From Paenibacillus foliorum (GTDB taxonomy: Bacteria > Bacillota > Bacilli > Paenibacillales > NBRC-103111), in contig NZ_WHOD01000049.1 of the NCBI RefSeq assembly GCF_013141765.1, positions 248,001-312,000 of the forward strand: 64,000 nucleotides of DNA, read 5' to 3'. Positions 54,961 to 64,000 of the stretch are shown here, in pieces; the first letter of the stretch is position 1; each line of letters opens with the position of its first letter. The notes beneath the pieces are model-generated. The model made no database searches and was not told the DNA's origin. It saw nothing but the letters and a program-made list of their open reading frames with translations. A program made the position numbers and the translations under genes.

Positions 54961-55830
54961 TTACTCGAGTGTCCTTGTCCCAACCCTGTAGTTAATCAAA
55001 GTGACAGCCAAGGTAATAACCAGCAAAAAAATGGAAAGAGCCGATGCATAGCCCATTTCGTACTGTCCGAAAGATGTATCGACAATTTGATTAACAATCG
55101 TATTGGTCGAATTCAGAGGACCGCCTTTGGTCATAATATACACGTAATCAAATACCTGGAAAGAACGGATTGTTGCGGTGACAAAGATAAAGAATGTCAT
55201 CGGGTTTAAAAGCGGTACTGTAATGCGAAGAAAGCTGCGCAGCCCAGTCGCTCCGTCGATGCTGGCCGCTTCGTAAAGTTGAGCGTCAATCGATTGCAAA
55301 CCGGCCAAATAAATGATCATCGCATACCCGGTTCCTACCCATATGCCAAGAATGCTGATGGACATGAGCGAATAATGAGTGTCCCCGAGCCAATTAATAC
55401 CGCTAAAGTGAAGCCACTTTAGTATCGCGTTAAACGGACCGTTCTGATTATCGTACAAATATAGCCAAGTCATAGAAACAGCCACTCCCGAAATGACGCT
55501 GGGTAAATAAATACCCGCTCGGAATACAGCCATACCCCGAATTTTTGAATTGAGAAGCACTGCCAACACTAAACCGATCAGCATTTGCGGAATGACCGTA
55601 ACGAGCCAAAATACAATGGTGTTTACTACAGCCCCCATAAAAATACTATCATTAAACATCCTTACATAATTAGAAAAACCAATCCACTTTCCTGGCGATA
55701 ACATGCTATAGCTGGTAAAGCTTAAATAAACCACACATAGAAGGGGAACAAATATAAAAATAAAATAAATGAGTACATTCGGTAATATCAACAGATAAGG
55801 TGTGAGCCTTCGACTCCATCCGGCATTCAA
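54961..55830 (-). CDS. Carbohydrate ABC permease, MalF/UgpA type
   Basis: I place the start at TTG 55830, which has AAAGGGGG upstream; an ATG 69 bases earlier lies in the hairpin after the binding protein. The EAA loop is YEAASIDGATGLRSFLRITV and the six segments are normal. No MsmX-type ATPase gene is here; one is normally shared in Bacillota. Confidence 0.9.
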   Translation of the reverse strand: MNAGWSRRLTPYLLILPNVLIYFIFIFVPLLCVVYLSFTSYSMLSPGKWIGFSNYVRMFNDSIFMGAVVNTIVFWLVTVIPQMLIGLVLAVLLNSKIRGMAVFRAGIYLPSVISGVAVSMTWLYLYDNQNGPFNAILKWLHFSGINWLGDTHYSLMSISILGIWVGTGYAMIIYLAGLQSIDAQLYEAASIDGATGLRSFLRITVPLLNPMTFFIFVTATIRSFQVFDYVYIMTKGGPLNSTNTIVNQIVDTSFGQYEMGYASALSIFLLVITLAVTLINYRVGTRTLE

Positions 55831-55854
55831 TTCGTTCTTCCCCCTTTCCAAATA

Positions 55855-55893
55855 ATCAAGCCCCCTCGGCCGCAAAATGCTTATGCGCAAGGG
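55855..55893 (-). terminator. Intercistronic hairpin between binding-protein and permease genes
   Basis: CCCCCTTGCGCA pairs with TGCG...GAGGGGG imperfectly. It is likely a stability or partial termination element, as in the peptide operon. Confidence 0.5.
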
Positions 55894-55916
55894 GGCCACT
55901 TTCCACGATGATTCCT

Positions 55917-57260
55917 TTACTTTTTGGACACTTCTTGACGGGCCTTGTTAGCGTTATCCTTCATGGCTTGCTCTGGTGTTTTTTTGCCGTAGTAAGCCTC
56001 TTCCAAACCGATCCGGAGATATTTCGTAATGATGCTCCAATTGGAAGAAGGCAAGAAGCCACCAGCATCCTTCATCGAAGCAAAAATGACTTTATTGGCA
56101 TCCCCAAGCCCTTCAAATTTAGCTTGCTGCGATTGCAGCGGAGGAACGTAACCTGTCGCTTTCGCAAATTGGAAAAATTCGTCCGGAGAGAACATGAATT
56201 TCATGAACTCCCAAGCTTCCTGCGGGTGCGCCGACTTCTTGGCAATTGTCATAAAAGTTCCAAGCATGAGCGACGTTTGCTTTCCTGTCGGCCCTTTCGG
56301 CGGGAGTGCAAAACCGATCTTATCATTGCCGATCGATTGAGTCAGCTGACCTAGACTGTATGAGCTCTGGAAGCCCATTGCGGCCAAACTGTTCTGGAAC
56401 AGCGTACCCGTTACATTTGAATCCGCTTGGAACATAACGTCCTTATCTTTGACCAAATCCGTCAATTGGTTAGTCACCTTAACCGATTCAGGCGAATCAA
56501 AGGTCGGATTGCCCTTATCATCATAAAAATTCAGACCATTCAGCAACAGCATGCTCAGGTAGGGCTGTTCAGAATTAGCGTTATTGACTGTGCTGGTGGT
56601 GATGTCCAAACCGGACCGCGTGACTTTGCCGCTGCTATCTTTCTTGGATAGCTTCTTCGCATATGCAAACAGTTCATCGTACGTCTGTGGCGGCTTGTTC
56701 GGATCAAGCCCAGCTTCCTGGAAGTAATCCTTTCTCCATACCAGTGGGCGCGTTTCCGGAATAAGCAGGCCATATGTGCCGCCGTTCCATTGTCCGGCCT
56801 TCAGAATGTCAGGGAAGAAGTCGCTTTTTCCAGACCAATTGTCTTTTTCAATCAAAGGGTTCATATCCATATAGTTCCCTTGATCCACCGTCGAAATGAG
56901 CTGGCCAAAGCCAAGTCCGTGCACATCTGGTTGAATGCCGCCGGCATATGCCACCGACAACTTCTGGAAGTAATCGGCAAACGGAATGGTCGTAATTTCG
57001 ACCTTAATATTGGGGTGTGTCTTCTCAAAGTTCGTACCGATCTGTTTGATGGCCGGGTCCAGCTCCGGGATATTAACCGGCATCCACACTTGCAGTGTTA
57101 CTGGAGTTGAAGATTTTGCCGCAGCTTGGGAATTGTTGGCTCCCGCACTTGAACTGGCCGATCCCGCCGTGGTGTTTCCATCTGTTGAGCATGCGGAAAG
57201 CATAAGCATGGAACTAGCTATAGCTCCCGCGATCAAACCTTTAGTTTTCTTTTGAAACAT
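55917..57260 (-). CDS. Carbohydrate-binding lipoprotein (family 1 solute-binding protein)
   Basis: A 447-residue lipoprotein with lipobox LSAC (Cys around 24) and a low-complexity Ala/Ser tether to about residue 50. The family 1 pattern is visible in FEKTHPNIKVEITTIPFADY and LAMGFQSSYSLGQ-like ends; the C-terminus has HPQEAWEFMKFMFSPDEFFQ. It binds an oligosaccharide for the two permeases. A strong AGGGAGG precedes the start. Confidence 0.92.
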   Translation of the reverse strand: MFQKKTKGLIAGAIASSMLMLSACSTDGNTTAGSASSSAGANNSQAAAKSSTPVTLQVWMPVNIPELDPAIKQIGTNFEKTHPNIKVEITTIPFADYFQKLSVAYAGGIQPDVHGLGFGQLISTVDQGNYMDMNPLIEKDNWSGKSDFFPDILKAGQWNGGTYGLLIPETRPLVWRKDYFQEAGLDPNKPPQTYDELFAYAKKLSKKDSSGKVTRSGLDITTSTVNNANSEQPYLSMLLLNGLNFYDDKGNPTFDSPESVKVTNQLTDLVKDKDVMFQADSNVTGTLFQNSLAAMGFQSSYSLGQLTQSIGNDKIGFALPPKGPTGKQTSLMLGTFMTIAKKSAHPQEAWEFMKFMFSPDEFFQFAKATGYVPPLQSQQAKFEGLGDANKVIFASMKDAGGFLPSSNWSIITKYLRIGLEEAYYGKKTPEQAMKDNANKARQEVSKK

Positions 57261-57544
57261 GAATGTTCCTCCCTTTTCATTTACAGCATTTTAAGTAGGT
57301 CAGTCGCCGCGACCTATTGGCTTTGATCTTAGCAGTACACGGCAATCGAAGTAAATTGGCTATTTTTGATTCGATCTTCGTTATTTGCAAGCGAATTCGA
57401 CAATGCAAATGTGCAGACGATAGGACTTTTTTGAACCATGGACTATTTTTGCAGGCCCGTCCTGTCCGAAAACGATCTGTGATAAAAGCATGATCGCAGG
57501 CACCCGTTAATTATGGACGCCGATTTCTACCTTGGTTTCAATAA
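57261..57544. other. Intergenic region between GH120-like and binding-protein genes
   Basis: No gene. It holds the promoter region of the transport operon. No terminator with a clear T-run was found after the beta-helix gene. Confidence 0.45.
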
Positions 57545-60500
57545 CTAGTTATTCAGCGTTGTACCGACGAACCCAGCCTGAATGAGCATCCGTTTCACGA
57601 TTACAGCCGTTTCCGCACGCGTCATGCTGCGCCCGGGCTGTAGAGTGTCGGCCTCCCCCTGAATCAGACCGCTTTTAACCAATAAGGCCACATTCTTCTT
57701 CGCCCACTCACTTACAAGAGCTTTATCGGCGAACGAGGAAAGCAGCACATCCTGTTCAGAACCATCCATACTAGCAGCAGGATTAATTACTTTCATCCCT
57801 CTAGCAATCATGGACATCGCTTCTTCCCGGGTCACCGACGCCGTAGGGCCGAAAGAGCCGTCTGGGTAACCTGAGACGATTCCGTACTGATAAGCCTGAT
57901 TCACAGAATCCTTGAACCAGTCCGACGATGATACGTCAGAGAATGTAGAAACGGATAACGAACCGTTTAGTCCAAGCGCTCTAACGATGATCGCTGCAAA
58001 TTCGGAGCGCGCGATAGGTCGATCAGGTTTGAATTCTGCTTTATCAATACCGTTTACAATCAGACGTGACGCTAAATCGTTAACTTCATTTTTGGCCCAG
58101 TGAGACTCCATGTCAGCAAACTGTACCGGATGGGAAACGATCACATAAGTACTGTTAGTAAGGCTATACAGTCTAGCATAAAGTTTCCCGTCTCTCCGGA
58201 TGATATTCGTAGGCACCTGGCGAACTGCTTGATCTGCATCAACAGCCACACCGGTGGAGATTTGAGCAGGGTCTATACCTTCCGGCAAAACAATTTCACG
58301 CAAAACATACGAGTTAAAAGTGTCTACCAGCACTGTTTTTCCGTTGTAAGTAGCTGCAATGTTAAAGTCAACTGGAGTCGTCAGTAGACGGAACTTTTCT
58401 TTGGCGCTTATTCCATCCAAGACTTTTGCAGTTTCGCCCGGGCTTTTCGCAACGGTAATGTGCAAGCTGATATTTGTCAACGTCGCTGCTGAGTTGAACT
58501 GATGAGAAAGCCGTTCAAGATTGATTTGAGCTGCAGTCAAGGTATAATTAGCGTCTTTGGTCGAAACTATAAACACGGCCTGTTTGTTCTGGAGGCTTTT
58601 CCAACTGCTAGCATTCATTTCTACAGTTACTTGATCCGCACTTTGAGCTGCCACGTTAAGACTCGGTTTTTCGCCTGCGTTCTTGATAAAAGAATCGATT
58701 TGAGCATCATTCATCTTGACTTTGACGGAAGCTCGCCCGTTGTCCATTGAGTTAATAGCGGTGCCTAACGATTCCTGTTGTTTACCGTCGATCGAGAACA
58801 CGATCCCCGGGTCCGTACTCGTTGTTGTGCTTGGCTCAGGTCCAGTTGTCCCGCCGGAGCTGGAAGGACTTCTGCTACTGCCGGAGCTACTCGAGCTTGC
58901 TCGTTGTATCGTAACATTGTACTCGCTTTTCGTTCCATCCCTGGCTTCAATTTGAATTTGAAGTGTGTTGGTTCCAATGTTAAGGACAACTTGGCTATTA
59001 TTGATGATAGGCGTACCGTTGAAGGTCATCGTCGCAACCGCTCCACCGTCTCCATACGTAGCAGAAATGACCGTAGACGAAGCATATTGGGGCACGCTGG
59101 CATGGTAGCTGTAGACATCGCCGCTAATCGTCTGATTCAACGAAATCCCGCTCAAAGTAAGCCCTTTCAAAGCTGCGTCACCGGACCAGACAACCAGCGT
59201 GTTCGAACCTGGCAGTATATTCTGGAACGGGCCTACTGCTACCGTGTTTCCGGTTCTAACGTTGCCGTAAAAATCTGTTGTCACATCCTCTATATAATTG
59301 TCAATCGGAGAAGGTCCGTTATGAGTTACCCCATCCGGCTTGTTTCCGTCAGGTAATTTGAAGATCGAATCCGGCATAGTCGCCAATACATGATTTTTGC
59401 CGAGATAAGCTCCGGTAATTTTCTGTGCACCGAGATTGGTAGGGGTATTTCCCGCATCTACACTAAAGGATATTGTACACTTGTTCTCATCGCAGGATGC
59501 AGATGCCGGATTTCCGCTAATTTCGGCGCTATGAGTATCAGGCGTATAGGAATGCAACGTATAATCGGCTATTTTTACAGCGCCGTTGTAGTTCACGTTA
59601 TAATCCACTTCATTGCCCCAAAGATTTGTAGTGGCCTCGTCCAAAGTTACGGGCTCGAGGAATGGCCTGCCATCGATAAATGACGGAGATGTGCTCATCC
59701 CTTTATTGTAAAAAATATTATTAAACACCTTGTTGTACTTCGTTCGAGTTGCCACCGTTCCCAGCGGATCCAGCGTACCTGGGCGATACAGCATCATATG
59801 CCGGTAGCCGTCGATATCTGCACCTTGAACCTGAAGGCCCGGGAATCCTGGGAAATGTGTGGCATTAAACGAAACATTCGAGTCTATGAACATATTGTGG
59901 ACCAACGACGTACCTTGTGATTCCAAAATGCTGACCCCGCTACCAATAAAAACGTTGTCATCGATCACATTACTTCCATAGTTTGCTTCATCAAAAAATA
60001 CGCTATCCTTGTTGGTAGTGACGATGACGTTCCGACTGAACTTATAGTTCTGAACTTCCGAATCCAACCATACAGGATAAGACATCCAAGACTGGTTACT
60101 ATAGAAATAGTTATCGTGAATGTTGGCGCCAGTTCCGTTGTCGATGATTTTTAAATAAGCTTCTGACAACAATCCTGTATTCAAGGCGTTATTGTTGATA
60201 AATTTGTTGTGGTAGACTTCCGTAAAAGGCCCTTTATATGCAAATGCCCCGTTCGTATTGTTATCCTTAATGATATTATTGCGAATAATATGGTAGCCGT
60301 ATTTCGCCGGGGTCCCATATTTGGCCTCATTCATAGCAGAACCCAGGCCGAAATCCAATGCAACTCCACCGTTATGCTTCAAAACACTATTCTGAATAAT
60401 CCAGTTATACCCACCGTTTGTACTGAGCGCTCCTTCCATCGGAATGGCAGCAGGCCGCCAGTAATCAATATCTTTTGTTCCGGCACCGTGCATAATAGTG

Positions 60501-61210
60501 AGTCCGTCAACTGTAATGTATCCGGTATTCCATGAAGCGGTGAACACTTGCTTCCGTTTGGTCAGCTCTACGGTGTTTGCGTTTGGATCCACTCCAAAAT
60601 TTGCATAAACCGTTGTAGTGACAGAGTCTACTTTGGCTATCCATGTGTGGGGAGTATTCTGCACTTCGCTTAAACTGGCTCGCTCCGTCAGTAAACTATC
60701 GTTCAAATACACCGATCCAGCTGTACGCAATTGCGTGCTCCCCGGCAAGTTCCCCTTAGCCCAATGTGTGCCGAATGGATTAAACGAGCCAAAATATGAA
60801 TTCGGCAAAGTCTTCATCCATGTTTGGCTAGCATTGTCAAAGCTCCAGCTTGGAGCCAAATCAGAGCCCTTTATGATAACTTGTTGCCCGGGTGCAGCCT
60901 TATAGGTAATTCTCGTGTTTTCGTTGCTGCCTCCCCTCGGGGCCACTACCGTTTCCCTATACGTGCCGCCATAAATCAATACTGTATCTCCGGGCTGAGC
61001 CGCTTGCGCTGCATCGTTGATGAACTTGAAATCACCTGTACCGTCTTGCTTAACGGTAATGACCCTTGCATCTGCGAACGCTTTCTGCTCCGTGGCGCTC
61101 ACGTTGATGCTGGACAAGATCATCGCGAGTACAAGTACCATTGAGACTAATTTAATGTGCTTCAAACATGATAAAAACTTCATTCCTTCGTAACTTTTCA
61201 GTCTTGACAT
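57545..61210 (-). CDS. SLH-anchored GH120-like right-handed beta-helix glycosidase
   Basis: The 1221-residue protein starts after GGGAGG. Residues 1-46: signal region; about 48-640: parallel beta-helix; 660-765: cadherin-like sandwich; 766-790: Ser/Gly/Pro linker; 790-1040: beta-rich domain; 1045-1221: three SLH repeats. From memory, the helix part resembles GH120 beta-xylosidase (XylC): ITYKAAPGQQVIIKGSDLAP, TLPNSYFGSFNPFG and TTVYANFGVDPN. Candidate catalytic acids are Asp383 (VWLDSEVQ) and Asp407 or Glu408 (VFFDEANYG), near the XylC Asp382/Glu405 spacing. It should act on the cell surface and feed the adjacent importer. GH141 and polysaccharide lyases are alternatives. Confidence 0.75.
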   Translation of the reverse strand: MSRLKSYEGMKFLSCLKHIKLVSMVLVLAMILSSINVSATEQKAFADARVITVKQDGTGDFKFINDAAQAAQPGDTVLIYGGTYRETVVAPRGGSNENTRITYKAAPGQQVIIKGSDLAPSWSFDNASQTWMKTLPNSYFGSFNPFGTHWAKGNLPGSTQLRTAGSVYLNDSLLTERASLSEVQNTPHTWIAKVDSVTTTVYANFGVDPNANTVELTKRKQVFTASWNTGYITVDGLTIMHGAGTKDIDYWRPAAIPMEGALSTNGGYNWIIQNSVLKHNGGVALDFGLGSAMNEAKYGTPAKYGYHIIRNNIIKDNNTNGAFAYKGPFTEVYHNKFINNNALNTGLLSEAYLKIIDNGTGANIHDNYFYSNQSWMSYPVWLDSEVQNYKFSRNVIVTTNKDSVFFDEANYGSNVIDDNVFIGSGVSILESQGTSLVHNMFIDSNVSFNATHFPGFPGLQVQGADIDGYRHMMLYRPGTLDPLGTVATRTKYNKVFNNIFYNKGMSTSPSFIDGRPFLEPVTLDEATTNLWGNEVDYNVNYNGAVKIADYTLHSYTPDTHSAEISGNPASASCDENKCTISFSVDAGNTPTNLGAQKITGAYLGKNHVLATMPDSIFKLPDGNKPDGVTHNGPSPIDNYIEDVTTDFYGNVRTGNTVAVGPFQNILPGSNTLVVWSGDAALKGLTLSGISLNQTISGDVYSYHASVPQYASSTVISATYGDGGAVATMTFNGTPIINNSQVVLNIGTNTLQIQIEARDGTKSEYNVTIQRASSSSSGSSRSPSSSGGTTGPEPSTTTSTDPGIVFSIDGKQQESLGTAINSMDNGRASVKVKMNDAQIDSFIKNAGEKPSLNVAAQSADQVTVEMNASSWKSLQNKQAVFIVSTKDANYTLTAAQINLERLSHQFNSAATLTNISLHITVAKSPGETAKVLDGISAKEKFRLLTTPVDFNIAATYNGKTVLVDTFNSYVLREIVLPEGIDPAQISTGVAVDADQAVRQVPTNIIRRDGKLYARLYSLTNSTYVIVSHPVQFADMESHWAKNEVNDLASRLIVNGIDKAEFKPDRPIARSEFAAIIVRALGLNGSLSVSTFSDVSSSDWFKDSVNQAYQYGIVSGYPDGSFGPTASVTREEAMSMIARGMKVINPAASMDGSEQDVLLSSFADKALVSEWAKKNVALLVKSGLIQGEADTLQPGRSMTRAETAVIVKRMLIQAGFVGTTLNN

Positions 61211-61337
61211 TCGGAATCCTCCCTTTTGATTGTGTAACCGATTTCAGTATTCGGTCGGACTTGATCATATCATCGGTATCCGCTTTTGGAATATTGCTTA
61301 TTTTTGATTTCATTAACTTTAATTGTCCAATAAAAAT

Positions 61338-61372
61338 AAAAAAGCCTAATCGTTTGGGATAGGCTTTTTTTA
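61338..61372 (-). terminator. Terminator after the membrane AraC gene
   Basis: AAAAAGCCTA / TAGGCTTTTTT stem with T-runs on both sides. Confidence 0.85.
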
Positions 61373-61402
61373 ACAATGAACCTTTTTTGATGCTTTTAAG
61401 GC

Positions 61403-63718
61403 TTAGTACAACTTGCTTGCATCCAGTCTTTTCTCTTGTTCCACAGACTGCATCTCCCGGTATTGACCTGGCGTGACTCCAACATGCTTTTTAAATATAC
61501 GGATAAAGCTTTGTGAATTAACATAACCCACATTTTCGGCGATTTGCTGGACCGTCCCCGATAAACTAAGCAGCATTTGTTTGGCTCGCTCAATGCGAAG
61601 ATTGATTAGGTAATCCATAAAGTTTTTGCCGGTGCCCTTCTTGAACTGGCGGCTCAAATATGCGATGTCCAATCCGAGTTCGTCGGAAATCCCACCTAGC
61701 GAGATTTCACGGTTATAGTTCGCGTGGATATACTCTAGAATATGAGGGATTAAATTCGTTCCCTCGGTTCGTTGCTTATCGGTTCCTTCTATCCATCGGT
61801 CCAGACGTTCTCTAAACCAGTCTATTGCATCGCGAATGCTTTCTCTTCGCTGCATCTCAAGATGCATTTCTGTGAAAACGCTGTCAATCTGCAGCTTCAC
61901 TCCCATCTCCAAAAGGGTAAAAATGACAGACATAAATAAATCATTTAGTATTTGTTGAATGACCATCATAGGATAACCTTCCAAAGACTCCAGAAAAGAC
62001 TGCATCGTATCCATCTCAATATGAATCAATTGCAAATCGCCACTTTTTACAGCCAGTAGAAGCTGTGCCCTCCTTTTGCGTGCCGACTCCAAAAAACCGA
62101 ACATGACCGGAGTCTCCCCAGTCATCTCCCAGTCCTTCAACACATGAGTGCCGCCATTGTACCATTTTCGTTCAATACAGCCAGTTACCAAGTTCCAAGC
62201 GTCCGGAATATGCTTTATATTTAAAACGGGTCTGCTTATTGCAGCGGTAACAGTAATTTTCAGATACTGATGAACGTGTACAAGAATAGTATCTGTTACA
62301 GATTCGAGCTTCGCTTTAAACTCTTCCTCAGTAATAGGCGTTTTTGAATTGCAGAGCATGACGATATCCTGGCTCTCGGAGTTCCATAGTAGAACTTTAA
62401 ACGATTGCTCACCCAACTCCTCCGCCATCTTGTAGATGAAAAACCTGAACAAGCTCTGGTCAGATCTGCTATAATTTTGCAGAAAATCAAAATACCTGTC
62501 GATACGAAACAACATAATCGCGAACATCGGTGTGGGGAATTTAATACCGATTTGAACCATTTGCTCTCGGATTTCCGGCCACTCCCCCTGGTCTTGATGA
62601 AGTAACCGATAACACAGTGCTTGCTTCAAAATCGGGATGTTTTTGCGGTACATTGTTTCGATGTTTTCACGATGCTCCTTTAAGGCTGCGATACTGTTGA
62701 CTAGAACATTCAAAGAAGCATTCGAGCCGTTTCTACCCTCTTCTTCCCCATCGGCTCCGACTACCTCCTGTATCGTATGCAGCTTACTGAATATATTTCG
62801 AATCATCAAGAACATGTAAATGATCAGCAGTAGAAACATCAGAGCAAATGCAGTGATTATCGCCAATCTAACATAGAGGCTACCCGATAAAGCTGCACTA
62901 TCAACGGCATTTAGATAGCTCCATCCTGGAATACCCGAAGGAGAATAATAAAAAAAGTAGCTTTTATCATCTAGTAACCCTTGGAAAAACGTGTTCTTCA
63001 ACTTTGGCACAAGCTTGTCTGCAATAGGGACTGTATCGGGAGTCCCCGTTTTCAAATTGAACAACTGTTTATTTGGTGATACTACCCACATCCGTTCGCT
63101 CCCTTTTATGTGGTATGGATTAATAAATAGCGACTGGCTGTTAAGCATCACCTTGATAACACCAAGCGGTTGTACTGCAATATTGGGTATCCCGCGGAGC
63201 AGAATAATGCTCGGTATTGATCCGTCAACGGTTGTACGGGCAACCTCCCAGTTGCTGCTCCCTTTTATCTTGTCAGTTTCAGACTGCCATTCAGCATCGC
63301 TTAATAGGGGAATATCTCTAATTTCACCATGAGTATACCTTATCGCTCCATTCCTGGTATATATTTCTAAATACTGGATGCAACAAAAATCAGTGCTCTC
63401 GTGAAGAATGTTTTGAAGTGCTCCGGCACTTTCCGGATCAATACTGTTTATGGCGCGGATGAGTTTAGTATTGTTTGATAACTGAACGGTTCGATTATCG
63501 ATATCTTGAAATAGGCTATCATAGTAAGTTCTAAAAAGCGATTCTGTACGCGCGTTGAGCTTTTCCAATTGTGTTTTTTGTAGAAGGCTGTTGTAGCCAT
63601 TACTAAATAAGTATATAGCAACAACAATCAGCAACATGAGCAGAATTAGAGCTGCAGAGAGTCGATAAAAAAGGGAACGGAATTTATCGTTGAATAAAAC
63701 TTGTACAAAAGCTTTCAC
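61403..63718 (-). CDS. Membrane-anchored AraC-family regulator with extracytoplasmic sensor
   Basis: The 771-residue protein has a membrane segment at about 18-39, an extracytoplasmic region to about 285 (Cache-like), a second segment at about 286-308 followed by a coiled stretch, a middle cytoplasmic domain, and AraC helix-turn-helix motifs at about 670-765 (GISDELGLDIAYLSRQFKKG, SGTVQQIAENVGYVNSQSFI). This YesS-like layout is typical of Paenibacillus polysaccharide loci, where one protein both senses and regulates. It likely controls the beta-helix, transport and sulfatase genes. Confidence 0.9.
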   Translation of the reverse strand: MKAFVQVLFNDKFRSLFYRLSAALILLMLLIVVAIYLFSNGYNSLLQKTQLEKLNARTESLFRTYYDSLFQDIDNRTVQLSNNTKLIRAINSIDPESAGALQNILHESTDFCCIQYLEIYTRNGAIRYTHGEIRDIPLLSDAEWQSETDKIKGSSNWEVARTTVDGSIPSIILLRGIPNIAVQPLGVIKVMLNSQSLFINPYHIKGSERMWVVSPNKQLFNLKTGTPDTVPIADKLVPKLKNTFFQGLLDDKSYFFYYSPSGIPGWSYLNAVDSAALSGSLYVRLAIITAFALMFLLLIIYMFLMIRNIFSKLHTIQEVVGADGEEEGRNGSNASLNVLVNSIAALKEHRENIETMYRKNIPILKQALCYRLLHQDQGEWPEIREQMVQIGIKFPTPMFAIMLFRIDRYFDFLQNYSRSDQSLFRFFIYKMAEELGEQSFKVLLWNSESQDIVMLCNSKTPITEEEFKAKLESVTDTILVHVHQYLKITVTAAISRPVLNIKHIPDAWNLVTGCIERKWYNGGTHVLKDWEMTGETPVMFGFLESARKRRAQLLLAVKSGDLQLIHIEMDTMQSFLESLEGYPMMVIQQILNDLFMSVIFTLLEMGVKLQIDSVFTEMHLEMQRRESIRDAIDWFRERLDRWIEGTDKQRTEGTNLIPHILEYIHANYNREISLGGISDELGLDIAYLSRQFKKGTGKNFMDYLINLRIERAKQMLLSLSGTVQQIAENVGYVNSQSFIRIFKKHVGVTPGQYREMQSVEQEKRLDASKLY

Positions 63719-64000
63719 TAGTCCGGCCCCTTTGCCTAATATGTTATATTGCTATCCAAATTAACCTTACCATACACTAAAATAAATACCAAAGACAATA
63801 CCACTTAATGCAAGGTCAAAAAACAGCTATTCAGCAAAAAAAGCCAACAGAAAATAATTTTCCGCGGCTTTTAATCTAATGTTATGCGTGTTCCTTTGAA
63901 TTCCAAGAACTCCAACACTTCGTTTCTTGTGAGGGGATCAAGATTTTATTTTTTGCCTTTATGGAGACGAACCTTTGTATGTCAAATCACCAATCCACCG
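63719..64000. other. Region upstream of the AraC gene, to the window end
   Basis: No gene. It contains the 22-bp repeat at 63949-63970, so a minus-strand gene probably ends beyond the window. Confidence 0.5.
63949..63970 (-). repeat. 3'-UTR motif copy, identical to 38259-38280
   Basis: Identical to the copy near 38.26 kb over 22 bases (TTTGCCTTTATGGAGACGA core). Here no strong hairpin lies next to it within the window. Confidence 0.65.

Overview
The window reads as chromosomal DNA of a spore-forming-type Bacillota, most like Paenibacillus. The support is indirect: S-layer-homology (SLH) surface proteins, strong AGGAGG-type ribosome sites, a RelP-type alarmone synthetase, an agr-like quorum-sensing locus, an LmrA/LmrB pair, a large AraC regulator with extracytoplasmic sensor, and Bacillus-like gene orders for molybdate and siderophore uptake. 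There is no rRNA, tRNA, CRISPR array or intact mobile element. Most genes lie on the minus strand.

Layout. 1-4.4 kb: partial SLH protein, relP, a DnaA-box-like cluster, pspC, and a sensor-like membrane protein/agrB/agrD operon. 4.4-9.4 kb: molybdate uptake (modA, modB, divergent HTH/PBP regulator) and an AraC/Fsr-type MFS pair. 9.4-10.7 kb: gene-poor DNA with palindromic repeats and a heavily decayed IS91-like transposase. 10.8-19.9 kb: lmrAB, a short-chain dehydrogenase, a LysP-like permease, a broken phosphoesterase, a GntR regulator, a frameshifted secreted Vps62-like protein, and a TetR operon with two operators around its own promoter. 19.9-29.3 kb: catalase, a siderophore-uptake cluster with a Btr-like regulator, an oxidoreductase, a secreted stalk-domain protein and a methyltransferase. 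30.2-34.2 kb: a secreted cohesin-dockerin-amidase followed by a cohesin-SLH anchor, a miniature cellulosome-like pair and the most unusual system here. 35.2-38.2 kb: a Fur-controlled siderophore-binding lipoprotein, a GNAT/32-residue peptide/GNAT operon, and a Doc toxin relic.

38.3-50.9 kb is a large catabolic region: ROK regulator, asparaginase, GsiB-like peptide ABC importer, M17 aminopeptidase, CutC, ROK sugar kinase and GH29 fucosidase. It resembles E. coli iaaA-gsiABCD extended with sugar enzymes, so a glycosylated peptide or amino acid is a reasonable substrate guess. 51.1-52.3 kb holds a serine-recombinase scrap and a frameshifted aldo/keto reductase. 52.6-63.7 kb is a Gram-positive polysaccharide-utilisation-type locus: sulfatase, two ABC permeases, binding lipoprotein, a 1221-residue SLH-anchored beta-helix enzyme with GH120-like features, and a membrane AraC sensor-regulator.

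At least seven relics carry frameshifts, nonsense codons or truncations. Some of the single-base ones could be sequencing errors. Three importers (molybdate, siderophore, sugar) lack an ATPase gene, so they probably share one encoded elsewhere.
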